A stretch of DNA of 64,000 nt. Source: a virus. A program made the translations under genes and the position numbers. The notes beneath the pieces were generated by a model. That model ran no database searches. It had not been told where the DNA came from and saw only the letters and a program-made list of their open reading frames with translations. The stretch is taken from positions 1 through 64,000 of the IMG/VR virus record IMGVR_UViG_3300023179_000098. The stretch is one strand, 5' to 3'. This document shows positions 32,863-41,651 of this stretch, one piece after another (the first letter of the stretch is position 1; every line of letters starts with the position of its first letter).

Positions 32863-33468
32863 ATGACTCCTGGTAGAGTTAACTTAAGAATATATCAAGG
32901 TAGCACTTTTAGTCAAATGTTTAGATGGGAATCTAAAACTATAACTTATGCTACTATTCAAACAATCCAAAAATCAGCTCCTTGTGTAATAACCGTATTT
33001 CCTGGTCAGCCAAAACCACCACCTTCCTGGAGAGTTCGAATAACTGGTGCTAATGGTATGAAGGATATAAATTTAGATGGACTACCTGATCAATACTATA
33101 TAGTAAGTAATATATATTTAAATGATATTACTATTGATGAGATAAATAGTTTAAATTATGGTACTTATACTGGAAATGGGGCCTTAAGTTGGTACGAACC
33201 AGTACCACTAGGTAATTATACGGCTCAATTACAAATAAGAAAAAGTATTAATGATAGTGCTTTTGAGGTAGAATTAACCTCTGCAGCAGGTGAAATAATT
33301 CTAGATGATATAGATAAAACTATAGAAATAGTTATTCCTAAAACAATTACTTCTGGTCTCACTTTTAGTACCGGTGTATATAGTTTAGAATTAACTGATA
33401 CTATTACTGGAAAAACTATTACTTTTATACAAGGTAATGTTACTTTAATTAGAGAGGTTACACGATGA
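32863..33468 (+). CDS. virion protein preceding the collagen-like fibre
   Basis: A 201-residue beta-rich protein. The start GRVNLRIYQGSTFSQMF and the later LGNYTAQLQIRKSIND fit a common small phage protein that begins with a YQGATF-like strand and precedes fibre genes. Residues 60-110 are an insertion with VRITGANGMKDIN. Its stop overlaps the start of the first collagen-like fibre as ATGA, so the two are translated together. An adaptor or connector that mounts the fibre is the likely role, inferred from context. There is no enzymatic motif and no signal peptide. Confidence 0.65.
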   Translation: MTPGRVNLRIYQGSTFSQMFRWESKTITYATIQTIQKSAPCVITVFPGQPKPPPSWRVRITGANGMKDINLDGLPDQYYIVSNIYLNDITIDEINSLNYGTYTGNGALSWYEPVPLGNYTAQLQIRKSINDSAFEVELTSAAGEIILDDIDKTIEIVIPKTITSGLTFSTGVYSLELTDTITGKTITFIQGNVTLIREVTR

Positions 33469-36400
33469 CAACAACTAGTGAAACAAGTGTAGTTGTTGAA
33501 AGAGACTCTACCATAGTAATAACAGCCGGTTTAATGGGTGTACGTGGCTTACAAGGATTACAGGGTATTCAAGGTATTCAAGGTGGAGGATTTAATCAGA
33601 ATCAAGGAATACAAGGTTTGCAAGGTATACAGGGATTACAAGGTGATCAAGGTATACAAGGAGCAATTGGTCAAGGAATACAAGGTATTCAGGGATTTCC
33701 AGGTATTCAAGGTCTACTTGGACCACAAGGTGTAAGTATAAATATTAAAGGTAATGTACCTAATTTTGCAGGATTACCAACTGTAGGAAATAATTATGGT
33801 GATGGTTGGGTTTCCGAAGACGATTTAAAATTATATATTTGGGTATTTCCAGGAATATTTAGAGATGCAGGTCGTATAGTTGGTCCACAAGGTATTCAAG
33901 GTATTCAGGGCCGTCAAGGTATACAAAGTATACAAGGTATACAAGGTATTCAGGGTATTCAGGGTATTCAGGGTATTCAGGGTATTCAGGGTATTCAAAG
34001 TATTCAAGGTATTCAAGGTATTCAAGGTATTCAAGGTATTCAAGGGTTGCAAGGTACTTGGGGTATTGCTGGTGGATATACAGCAAGGTGGAAATTTACT
34101 AATTCAATGACAGGTTCTGATTCAGGTCCAGGATACGTTAAATTAGTTAACAGAGCTTGGACAGATACAACTCCTGGAACAGTGTCTATTATTGTTTCTA
34201 GACTAGATTATGACTTAGTTAATAATGCTAGATTTTTTGATTCTTTTTTAAATTTTGGTACGCCTGGAAATATACGCGGAATACTATCAATAGCTAAGTT
34301 ACAATCACCACAAGATAGATGGCAAGCTAAAGTTAAAAATGTATATAATTTTACTTCTGGTACTAATAATTACGTAGAAATAGAAACAGAATTTTTAACT
34401 AGTAGTGGAGGTGCTCCTAGTTTTGATGATATTCTTGCTATTACTTTTGCACCTACAGGTATTCAAGGCGTCCAAGGTATTCAAGGTATTCAAGGTATTC
34501 AAGGTATTCATGGCGATAATGGCGGAATACCTTATATTTTTAGTGATAATATTACTCCAATTACATTATCAAGTCCACCTTTAGGTAGTGGTTTAATAAA
34601 ATTTAATAATAATAGTATTGGTTCTGTTAATAAAATATATATTAGTAAATATACTTCTGATGCTACAGATGTACAAAGCTATATACTAACATGGGATAAT
34701 AGTACTTCTACTGAAAAAGGCGAAATACTAATTAAAAGTAATAATTTACAAGATGATACTCTAATAGTATTTACAGTAACTAATGTTGTAAATTATACAC
34801 TTCATTTAGAAATAGACGTTATCTATAGAAGCGGAGATCTACCAGATAATAATGAACGTTGTGCGGTAGAATTTTATAAAATTGGAGACAGAGGTAGTCA
34901 AGGACTACAGGGTATACAAGGTATACAAGGTACACAAGGTACACAAGGTACACAAGGTATAATTGGTATGCCTGGTGGTAGCAGTAAACCCTATTTTTGG
35001 GATTCAAACACTGTAAATTTAAACCCTGGCGTAGGTATAGTTAGACTAAGTCGTGCCTGGACAGATGTTACTGTTAGTGTAGCACAAATTTATATTAATT
35101 TTACTGATGCATCTTCAAACTCAAGTTATTCTTGGTTAAAAAATTTAGATAAATACGGATCTCCTGACGTTTATTACGGTACTATAACTTTGATGGAGGA
35201 AGGTCATTCTGACAAAAGATGGTATGGTAAGTTAATAAAGGTAGATGAAGATAGCACAGGATATTTTAAATTAGATGTATTATTTATAGATACAGATGGT
35301 GCTCCACCTACTAATAATAGTAAAGTTATTGTTTCATTTAATCCCGCAGGTATTCAAGGTATTCAGGGAATCCAAGGTATTCAGGGAATCCAAGGTATTC
35401 AGGGAATCCAAGGTATTCAGGGAATCCAAGGTATTCAGGGAATCCAAGGTATTCAGGGAATCCAAGGTATTCAGGGAATCCAAGGTAGAAGATTTACTCC
35501 TAAAGGCGTATGGAATTCAACATCAACATATCAGTACTTTGATATTGTACATTATAGAGGTAGTAATTGGTTAGTAAAAGATAATTTTGTTACTGAAACA
35601 CTAACTGCTGTAAGTATAGATCCAACAGGATTATTTACTTGTGCTCCCGTTAATTTAGCTGCTGGATTAAGGGTTAATGACAGAGTTTATATTACTGGTA
35701 GCAACGGTGGCGGCGGAACAGGTGCTATAACAGGATACGATCCTTTAGGAACTTATTATTATATTATTACAGTTCCTAATGCAACTACTCAATTTACATT
35801 AAGTACTACTATAGGGGGCCCACCAGTAACTACTGTTCCTGGTATATTAAGTAGTCCAATGACAATTGTACTTACTAGTGATATAGTACCTAGAGAAAGC
35901 GATTATTGGACATTATTGGTATCACAAGGTGTTCAGGGTACACAAGGTATTCAAGGTATACAAAGCATTCAAGGTATACAAGGACGTCAAGGTGTACAAG
36001 GTGCGGTTGGTATGGCTTTTAGAATTGCTCAAGTTTTTGTTAATAGAGCAGCTCTAATGAATCATGAAAATATTGGTGCCCCTTCTATAATACCAGGAGA
36101 ATTTGCGCTTATAAATAATCCGGATAAAAGTGACTTAGACGATAGTAAGTTATTTTTATGGACAGGACCCAAAACCGGAGGGGTTGGAGGATATGTAGAA
36201 GTTGGTGACCTTAGTGGTATGACTGGTTTAACAGGTCCACCAGGTCCAGCAGGTTCATCAGGTTCAGCAGGTGCACAAGGTCCTCGTGGTTTTGGTTATG
36301 ATCAACTACAAGGTGTACAAGGACCACAAGGTAGTGGTACACAAGGTCGTCAAGGTATACAAGGTATACAAGGTGGTGGATTTGATCAATTACAAGGACC

Positions 36401-37940
36401 TCAAGGACCTCAAGGCGAATCTGGTTCACAAGGTCGTCAAGGTGTTCAAGGGTTGCAAGGTCGTCAAGGTGTTCAAGGTGTAGCAGGTTATGGTATTAGT
36501 ATTAAAGGTGTTGTTGCAGACGTAGTTTCGCTTCCTGCCGGAGCCACAACTGGCGATGCCTATATTGTTAGTGATGATAATCATCTATATATTTGGGATG
36601 GTTCGATTTGGTTTGATGCAGGTCCAATAAGTGTACAAGGAATACAAGGAATACAAGGAATACAAGGATTTCAAGGTACTCAAGGCTTTCAAGGCTTTCA
36701 AGGTTTTCAAGGTGTTCAAAGTATTCAAGGTGTACAAGGTGTACAAGGACTTGGCGGAGCATACTTTGTTGCTCAAACTTTTACGGGACCAGCAGGACCA
36801 ACAGGATCTCAAGGTGCTACTGGTAATATAGGACCTCAAGGTACTACGGGTAATACAGGAGCTCAAGGTTTTAAAGGAGACATAGGGCCTGTAGGTATTC
36901 AAGGTTTAACAGGATTTGGAATAACTTGGAGAGGAGCATATACCAGTACTAGTGGTACAACTGTATTTGATAGTAATCATGCTGTTTATTATAATGGTGA
37001 TAGTTGGATAGCTAAACGTGGGACTGCTACTAGTGATCTTCTAGCTATAATGGAAGTACAAACCGGCGGCGTATTTAAATGTAATACTACAGTAACCCTA
37101 AATAATCCTAGCGGATTAAAAATTGGCGATAGAGTAACAATTACAGGTGCCCCAGTAGCTGTAGGTGGAGTCCAACCAATAGCAAGTGGTAATTATAACC
37201 CATCAGGACTTAATCATTATTATATAATTGCTACATCAGGAACACCAACCACAGAATTTATATTATCTGAATTTCCTAATGGAACGCCAATAGGAACAAA
37301 TGCAATTCCTCCTACCGGTACAACAGCACCAATAGCTTTTGGTGTAAGTTTTAGAGGTCCTACTGGTTTTTATGGTCAAGCACCTGTAGATGGTGGTATT
37401 TATTGGAGCAGAATGACTGCTCAAGGTATTCAAGGTATTAAAGGTGATCTTGGTTCACTTCCTACTGGTGGTGCCACTGGCGAAGCACTGGTAAAAGTAA
37501 GTAATGCAGATTATGATGTAACTTGGGGACCTGGTGGATCGGGTGGTGGTGGCGGAGTAACTAAATTAATATTTCGTTTAGATTATACTAATGCTGGTGC
37601 TTTAAATACTGTAACTAAAGTTAGTGGTCTTGGTAGCGCAATAATTAGTGGTACTCCTACTAATACTGCCTCAAAAATAGAAATAACATTATCTGGATTT
37701 ACATTACCACCAATTGGTATAATAGGTTATGGATATAACTCAACTAGTGGTTATCAACCAGTTTCTGTAGGTACGACCTTTTTAACAAGAAGTTTAATAC
37801 CAAGTACTGGAACTACACCTGACGCTTTTAGTGCATTTGATCCATCAATACATAAACTAACTTTAGATACTAGTCCAGGAATTTATGGTACATCTAATGC
37901 AGCAAATAGACATGCATATGTAATATTATATGGAGTATAG
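33465..37940 (+). CDS. giant collagen-like tail fibre 1
   Basis: A 1491-residue protein built from Gly-X-Gln triplet runs (GIQGIQ and variants) separated by globular modules. In order: a short N-terminal strand region; collagen; a GDxxxVSEDDLKLYIW module; long collagen; three related beta domains (nt about 34075-34460, 34520-34890 and 34985-35350); the 7-copy perfect repeat at 35358; a CBM5/12-like module with another domain inserted (35488-35930); a PGEFALINN module; collagen; a second interrupted CBM5/12-like module (36919-37430); and a C-terminal beta domain with a Gly-rich hinge. Collagen-type phage fibres form trimeric rods. The modules would be arranged like beads, with the CBM-like units offering polysaccharide contacts. 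The function is inferred from these modules. Confidence 0.9.
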   Translation: MTTTSETSVVVERDSTIVITAGLMGVRGLQGLQGIQGIQGGGFNQNQGIQGLQGIQGLQGDQGIQGAIGQGIQGIQGFPGIQGLLGPQGVSINIKGNVPNFAGLPTVGNNYGDGWVSEDDLKLYIWVFPGIFRDAGRIVGPQGIQGIQGRQGIQSIQGIQGIQGIQGIQGIQGIQGIQSIQGIQGIQGIQGIQGLQGTWGIAGGYTARWKFTNSMTGSDSGPGYVKLVNRAWTDTTPGTVSIIVSRLDYDLVNNARFFDSFLNFGTPGNIRGILSIAKLQSPQDRWQAKVKNVYNFTSGTNNYVEIETEFLTSSGGAPSFDDILAITFAPTGIQGVQGIQGIQGIQGIHGDNGGIPYIFSDNITPITLSSPPLGSGLIKFNNNSIGSVNKIYISKYTSDATDVQSYILTWDNSTSTEKGEILIKSNNLQDDTLIVFTVTNVVNYTLHLEIDVIYRSGDLPDNNERCAVEFYKIGDRGSQGLQGIQGIQGTQGTQGTQGIIGMPGGSSKPYFWDSNTVNLNPGVGIVRLSRAWTDVTVSVAQIYINFTDASSNSSYSWLKNLDKYGSPDVYYGTITLMEEGHSDKRWYGKLIKVDEDSTGYFKLDVLFIDTDGAPPTNNSKVIVSFNPAGIQGIQGIQGIQGIQGIQGIQGIQGIQGIQGIQGIQGIQGIQGIQGRRFTPKGVWNSTSTYQYFDIVHYRGSNWLVKDNFVTETLTAVSIDPTGLFTCAPVNLAAGLRVNDRVYITGSNGGGGTGAITGYDPLGTYYYIITVPNATTQFTLSTTIGGPPVTTVPGILSSPMTIVLTSDIVPRESDYWTLLVSQGVQGTQGIQGIQSIQGIQGRQGVQGAVGMAFRIAQVFVNRAALMNHENIGAPSIIPGEFALINNPDKSDLDDSKLFLWTGPKTGGVGGYVEVGDLSGMTGLTGPPGPAGSSGSAGAQGPRGFGYDQLQGVQGPQGSGTQGRQGIQGIQGGGFDQLQGPQGPQGESGSQGRQGVQGLQGRQGVQGVAGYGISIKGVVADVVSLPAGATTGDAYIVSDDNHLYIWDGSIWFDAGPISVQGIQGIQGIQGFQGTQGFQGFQGFQGVQSIQGVQGVQGLGGAYFVAQTFTGPAGPTGSQGATGNIGPQGTTGNTGAQGFKGDIGPVGIQGLTGFGITWRGAYTSTSGTTVFDSNHAVYYNGDSWIAKRGTATSDLLAIMEVQTGGVFKCNTTVTLNNPSGLKIGDRVTITGAPVAVGGVQPIASGNYNPSGLNHYYIIATSGTPTTEFILSEFPNGTPIGTNAIPPTGTTAPIAFGVSFRGPTGFYGQAPVDGGIYWSRMTAQGIQGIKGDLGSLPTGGATGEALVKVSNADYDVTWGPGGSGGGGGVTKLIFRLDYTNAGALNTVTKVSGLGSAIISGTPTNTASKIEITLSGFTLPPIGIIGYGYNSTSGYQPVSVGTTFLTRSLIPSTGTTPDAFSAFDPSIHKLTLDTSPGIYGTSNAANRHAYVILYGV
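33945..34043 (+). repeat. 9-bp tandem repeat coding Gly-Ile-Gln
   Basis: Eleven 9-base units of the GGTATTCAG/GGTATTCAA type lie in phase with the collagen-like frame. Five identical GGTATTCAG copies are followed by GGTATTCAA copies, and one unit at 33999 starts AGT, giving Ser in place of Gly. This is coding minisatellite DNA and not CRISPR: there are no spacers. Confidence 0.9.
35358..35483 (+). repeat. seven perfect 18-bp tandem copies in fibre 1
   Basis: An 18-base unit, GGTATTCAGGGAATCCAA, is repeated seven times without a single mismatch and encodes Gly-Ile-Gln twice per unit. Synonymous codons alternate inside the unit (GGT/GGG, ATT/ATC, CAG/CAA) yet are identical between units. This points to a recent expansion by slippage or recombination. 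Confidence 0.95.
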
Positions 37941-37942
37941 TT

Positions 37943-40900
37943 ATGGCTGTAATATCGTGGAAAACTAATGCAGCACAACTAGGAATTCCACCTAAAATTA
38001 TTAAAGGAACCGTAACACAAGTAGTGGGTAAAGACTTTTGGCTTTACCCCTATTCTCAAAACGATCAATTTTGGGCTGGTGGTGTTACTCCAAAATATTA
38101 TACATTTGTTATAACTTTTAGTATTACTCCTACCCAACATGAAAGTAGTTTAACTAGAATCGCTAATTACTATGATGGACTTGATATAGAAGTTGGTGAT
38201 TTTGTTGGTGGAATAACAAATAACAAATTTTTGCAAGTAACTGCAATACTAAATAAAAATAGTGATGAAATTGTTGCAGTATGTGAAGATAGATTAAGAT
38301 ATAATGCATTTTTATACCTAAATCCTAGTATAGACACTGGCGAAGATGTAATATTCTTTCAAATTAATGAAAGAGGACAGCCAATAGTAGACCCAGTACC
38401 AAATACAATTACTAGTGAAATTTTTAGTATAAGTCTAGCTAGCTATTTTCAATATTTAAATCCAGCTGAAAATTATTTATTAGAACAAGATAATCATAAT
38501 TTTAAAATTGGAGAACCTGTTAGTGTAGACAACGGCATATTTCAAAAAAGTAATAGTTCTAATATAGATAAATATATCGGTACAGTAACACAAGCAGGAC
38601 CCGGTCCTAATAAATTTTTATTAAGACCTAATAATGGTATAATTGATTATGTACCAGGACTTCCTGGTAATGTAGGTGACTTTATATTTTTAGATGATAC
38701 AACTGGAAATTTAGTTACTATATCTACTATAGAAAGAGCATTATTTATTAAGTTAGCTAATGCTATACCTACAAGTACATCAAGTGTTATAGCTAATATA
38801 GATGCTACTGATGGTGATGTAGTCAGAATAAATGGCGTAGATATTACACTTAATTCTTTAGGCGCAACAGCTCAAGTACCTATAACAGATATTATATTTA
38901 CAATAAATAATTATACTATTTATCATAATGTAACAGCAAGACAAATATGGAGACCAACTCAAACTATAACTGACTTTGCCCAAGTTACCGCTAGCTCTGG
39001 AGAAATATTCGCAAAAGTACCATTTATAGGGGTTATAAATGGTTTTTCTGTTTTATTTGATACACATATAAATGGTGATATTTATACAGCTACACCAGGT
39101 AATTTATTTGCTACAACAGCCGATTTAGCATATGATATTAATAGAGCAGGTATAGCCTATATAGAAGCTAGTGTTGGACCTTTAGGTGAATTAATACTAA
39201 CTAATACTGAAGGCGGTAATATTACCGTTTCTAATCTTTCTCCTAATCCTGATGGATTTACTTTTAAAGAAATAACTGGACTTTTTAGTGTAAATAATAC
39301 TTATACTGAGCAACTGCTATTATTATCAAGGGCTGATGGAGGGCCTATTATATTAGCAGATCTAGTAGGTAGTTATTTTAGTACAATAGATATTGATAGT
39401 ACTCAAAATGGTAGATATGCTTTAGGATTAAGAATAGAAGGTGGCGGTGGTTTAACTGGTTCTCAAGGTACAGCAGGTTGGCAAGGATTTCAAGGCATAC
39501 AAGGCATACAAGGCATACAAGGTATACAAGGAATTCAAGGTGGTGGATATAATCAAGCTAGTGGTACTCAAGGTGCTCAAGGTGGTCAAGGTACACGTGG
39601 ACCTATTGGATCACAAGGCTTAACTGGCGTTGGCGCAGATGGTTCACAAGGTCGTCAGGGTATTCAAGGTGCAACAGGTCAGGGCTTACAAGGAATACAA
39701 GGATATCAAGGCTATCAAGGTATACAAGGTATACAAGGTATACAAGGTATACAGGGCGAACAAGGTATACAAGGTGCACAAGGATTTGGTTATCAACAAA
39801 ATCAAGGTATACAAGGTATACAAGGTCCTGGTTCAGCCGGTGCAATTGGTTATACATATTATACGTATACTGGAGATGGTTTACAAGTACTTTTCTATGG
39901 AGGCCTTGGAGCCAATTTAGAAAATGTACTAGTAACATTAAATGGAGTTAGTCAAACTCCGGGTACTGATTTTGGTATATACTTAGATGAAGTAGTATTT
40001 ACAGTTGCTCCTCCTTTAGGTACAAAAATACTTATTAGACTATTAGGTGCCGAAGGTATACAAGGTACTCAAGGTACTCAAGGTACTCAAGGTTTTGGAT
40101 ATAAACAAAATCAAGGTATTCAGGGTATTCAAGGTTTACAGGGTATTCAAGGTATTCAAGGTATTCAAGGTATTGAATTTAGAGTATCTGCCGGATTACT
40201 TCCTCCTACATCTCCAAGAGTAGGAGATCTTTGGTGGGCTACTGATATAGCTGTAATGTTCTTTTACTATTTTGATGGTGATACTTATCAGTGGGTTACA
40301 GCTAATGTAGGTTCTAGTGGAATACAAGGTATACAAGGTGTACAGGGTTGGCAAGGCGTTCAAGGTATTCAAGGTGTTCAAGGTATTCAAAGTATACAAG
40401 GTATTCAAGGTATAAGTGGATCCGCTGTAGCAAAAGGTGACAGCATTGTTTGGAAAGGTATATACGATTCTGCTACTGCTTATGTATTAAATGATGCAGT
40501 TTATTATAATGGCGGTAGCTATATATTTGTAAATACTACAACTGCTACAGCACAACCACCTATAACTGGTACAACAGTAAATTCTACATATTGGAATCTT
40601 ATGACTGCTCAAGGCGTGCAAGGACGTCAAGGCGTGCAAGGATTTCAAGGCATACAAGGCGTACAAGGACGTCAAGGTATTCAGAGTATACAAGGTATAC
40701 AAGGTGTACAAGGATTCGGATCAGTTCTTAGAGGCTCGTATAGTTCAACAACTACTTATTATAAAAATGACATTGTTTTTTATATTGCAGATAGTTATGC
40801 CTATATTAATAGTACTCCTGCTGTTAATCAAACACCTATTATAACTGGATATGAACTTAGTTTATCTAATGCTGGATTTAATGCAGTAAATCAAACGTAT

Positions 40901-41650
40901 ACAAAAGATAGTGCTACTGTTTTTCAAGGAAGTGGTGGAGTAGTTATTGAAGAAGTTAGCGGTAGCTGGGAATGTAGATATGGAGGAGTAGTTTACTATA
41001 CTTCTACTGATTTAATAAATTGGACAGATATATTAGGAAATAGTCCAGCTCCTACCGGTACCTTATCTACTAGTGCTGGTGTTTTAAATACCGCATATTG
41101 GAGTAGATTGACTAAATATAGTCAAGGTATACAAGGTATACAAGGTATACAAGGTAGACAAGGCATACAAGGTGTACAAGGTTTAGCTGGAGATGCTTAT
41201 GTAGGAGCTCTTGTAAAAGGAGATGAAGGTAGGCAAGGCATACAAGGCATACAAGGTATGTACGGAACTGCTTTAAGTCCTAGATATACTAAAGTAGTTA
41301 CAACTACAACTTTAAATACAAATTCTGGTGTTAATATTGATGTTCCTGCATTTACTGGATATGCTATTTATAAGATAGAAGTTGATAGAGCTGCTTGGGT
41401 TCGTGTGTATACTGATAGTCTTAGTAGAACACTTGATCAAACTAGATTAGAAGCAAATGATCCAAGTTTTGATTCTGGTTTAATTGCTGAAATAATTACT
41501 TCAGGAGCAAGAGTTGTTACACTTATGCCAGTAGTACTAGGATTTAATGATGAAACCCCTCCACAAGAAATTATGCCTGTTAGAATAGTTAATAGAGGGG
41601 GTGCTGCTACTGTAACCGCTATTTTTACTATTATTAGAACAGAGATATAA
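37943..41650 (+). CDS. giant collagen-like tail fibre 2
   Basis: A 1235-residue protein. The first 500 residues are globular and beta-rich (ISWKTNAAQLGIPPKIIK, DFVGGITNNKFLQVTAIL) and probably attach to the virion. Gly-X-Gln runs then alternate with modules: a YTYTGDGLQVLFYGG domain (nt about 39850-40050), a PPTSPRVGDLWWATD unit (40190-40310), one plain CBM5/12-like module (40444-40605) and one interrupted CBM5/12-like module (40717-41120). The C-terminal domain (YTKVVTTTTLNTNSGVNI, AAWVRVYTDSLSRTLDQT, PVRIVNRGGAATVTAIF) resembles, from memory, a terminal domain found in cyanophage fibres. It lies between fibre 1 and the subtilisin-like protease, with only a few bases on either side. Confidence 0.9.
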   Translation: MAVISWKTNAAQLGIPPKIIKGTVTQVVGKDFWLYPYSQNDQFWAGGVTPKYYTFVITFSITPTQHESSLTRIANYYDGLDIEVGDFVGGITNNKFLQVTAILNKNSDEIVAVCEDRLRYNAFLYLNPSIDTGEDVIFFQINERGQPIVDPVPNTITSEIFSISLASYFQYLNPAENYLLEQDNHNFKIGEPVSVDNGIFQKSNSSNIDKYIGTVTQAGPGPNKFLLRPNNGIIDYVPGLPGNVGDFIFLDDTTGNLVTISTIERALFIKLANAIPTSTSSVIANIDATDGDVVRINGVDITLNSLGATAQVPITDIIFTINNYTIYHNVTARQIWRPTQTITDFAQVTASSGEIFAKVPFIGVINGFSVLFDTHINGDIYTATPGNLFATTADLAYDINRAGIAYIEASVGPLGELILTNTEGGNITVSNLSPNPDGFTFKEITGLFSVNNTYTEQLLLLSRADGGPIILADLVGSYFSTIDIDSTQNGRYALGLRIEGGGGLTGSQGTAGWQGFQGIQGIQGIQGIQGIQGGGYNQASGTQGAQGGQGTRGPIGSQGLTGVGADGSQGRQGIQGATGQGLQGIQGYQGYQGIQGIQGIQGIQGEQGIQGAQGFGYQQNQGIQGIQGPGSAGAIGYTYYTYTGDGLQVLFYGGLGANLENVLVTLNGVSQTPGTDFGIYLDEVVFTVAPPLGTKILIRLLGAEGIQGTQGTQGTQGFGYKQNQGIQGIQGLQGIQGIQGIQGIEFRVSAGLLPPTSPRVGDLWWATDIAVMFFYYFDGDTYQWVTANVGSSGIQGIQGVQGWQGVQGIQGVQGIQSIQGIQGISGSAVAKGDSIVWKGIYDSATAYVLNDAVYYNGGSYIFVNTTTATAQPPITGTTVNSTYWNLMTAQGVQGRQGVQGFQGIQGVQGRQGIQSIQGIQGVQGFGSVLRGSYSSTTTYYKNDIVFYIADSYAYINSTPAVNQTPIITGYELSLSNAGFNAVNQTYTKDSATVFQGSGGVVIEEVSGSWECRYGGVVYYTSTDLINWTDILGNSPAPTGTLSTSAGVLNTAYWSRLTKYSQGIQGIQGIQGRQGIQGVQGLAGDAYVGALVKGDEGRQGIQGIQGMYGTALSPRYTKVVTTTTLNTNSGVNIDVPAFTGYAIYKIEVDRAAWVRVYTDSLSRTLDQTRLEANDPSFDSGLIAEIITSGARVVTLMPVVLGFNDETPPQEIMPVRIVNRGGAATVTAIFTIIRTEI

Positions 41651-41651
41651 T

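Noticed and set aside
33831-34110. Open frames of repeated Leu-Asn-Thr or Tyr-Leu-Glu on the minus strand, and Lys-Val-Phe on the plus strand
   Set aside because: These are shadow frames of the collagen-coding tandem repeats; the same happens near 35300, 36271, 39603, 40196, 44679 and 46888-47841. They have no binding sites and no independent sequence character.
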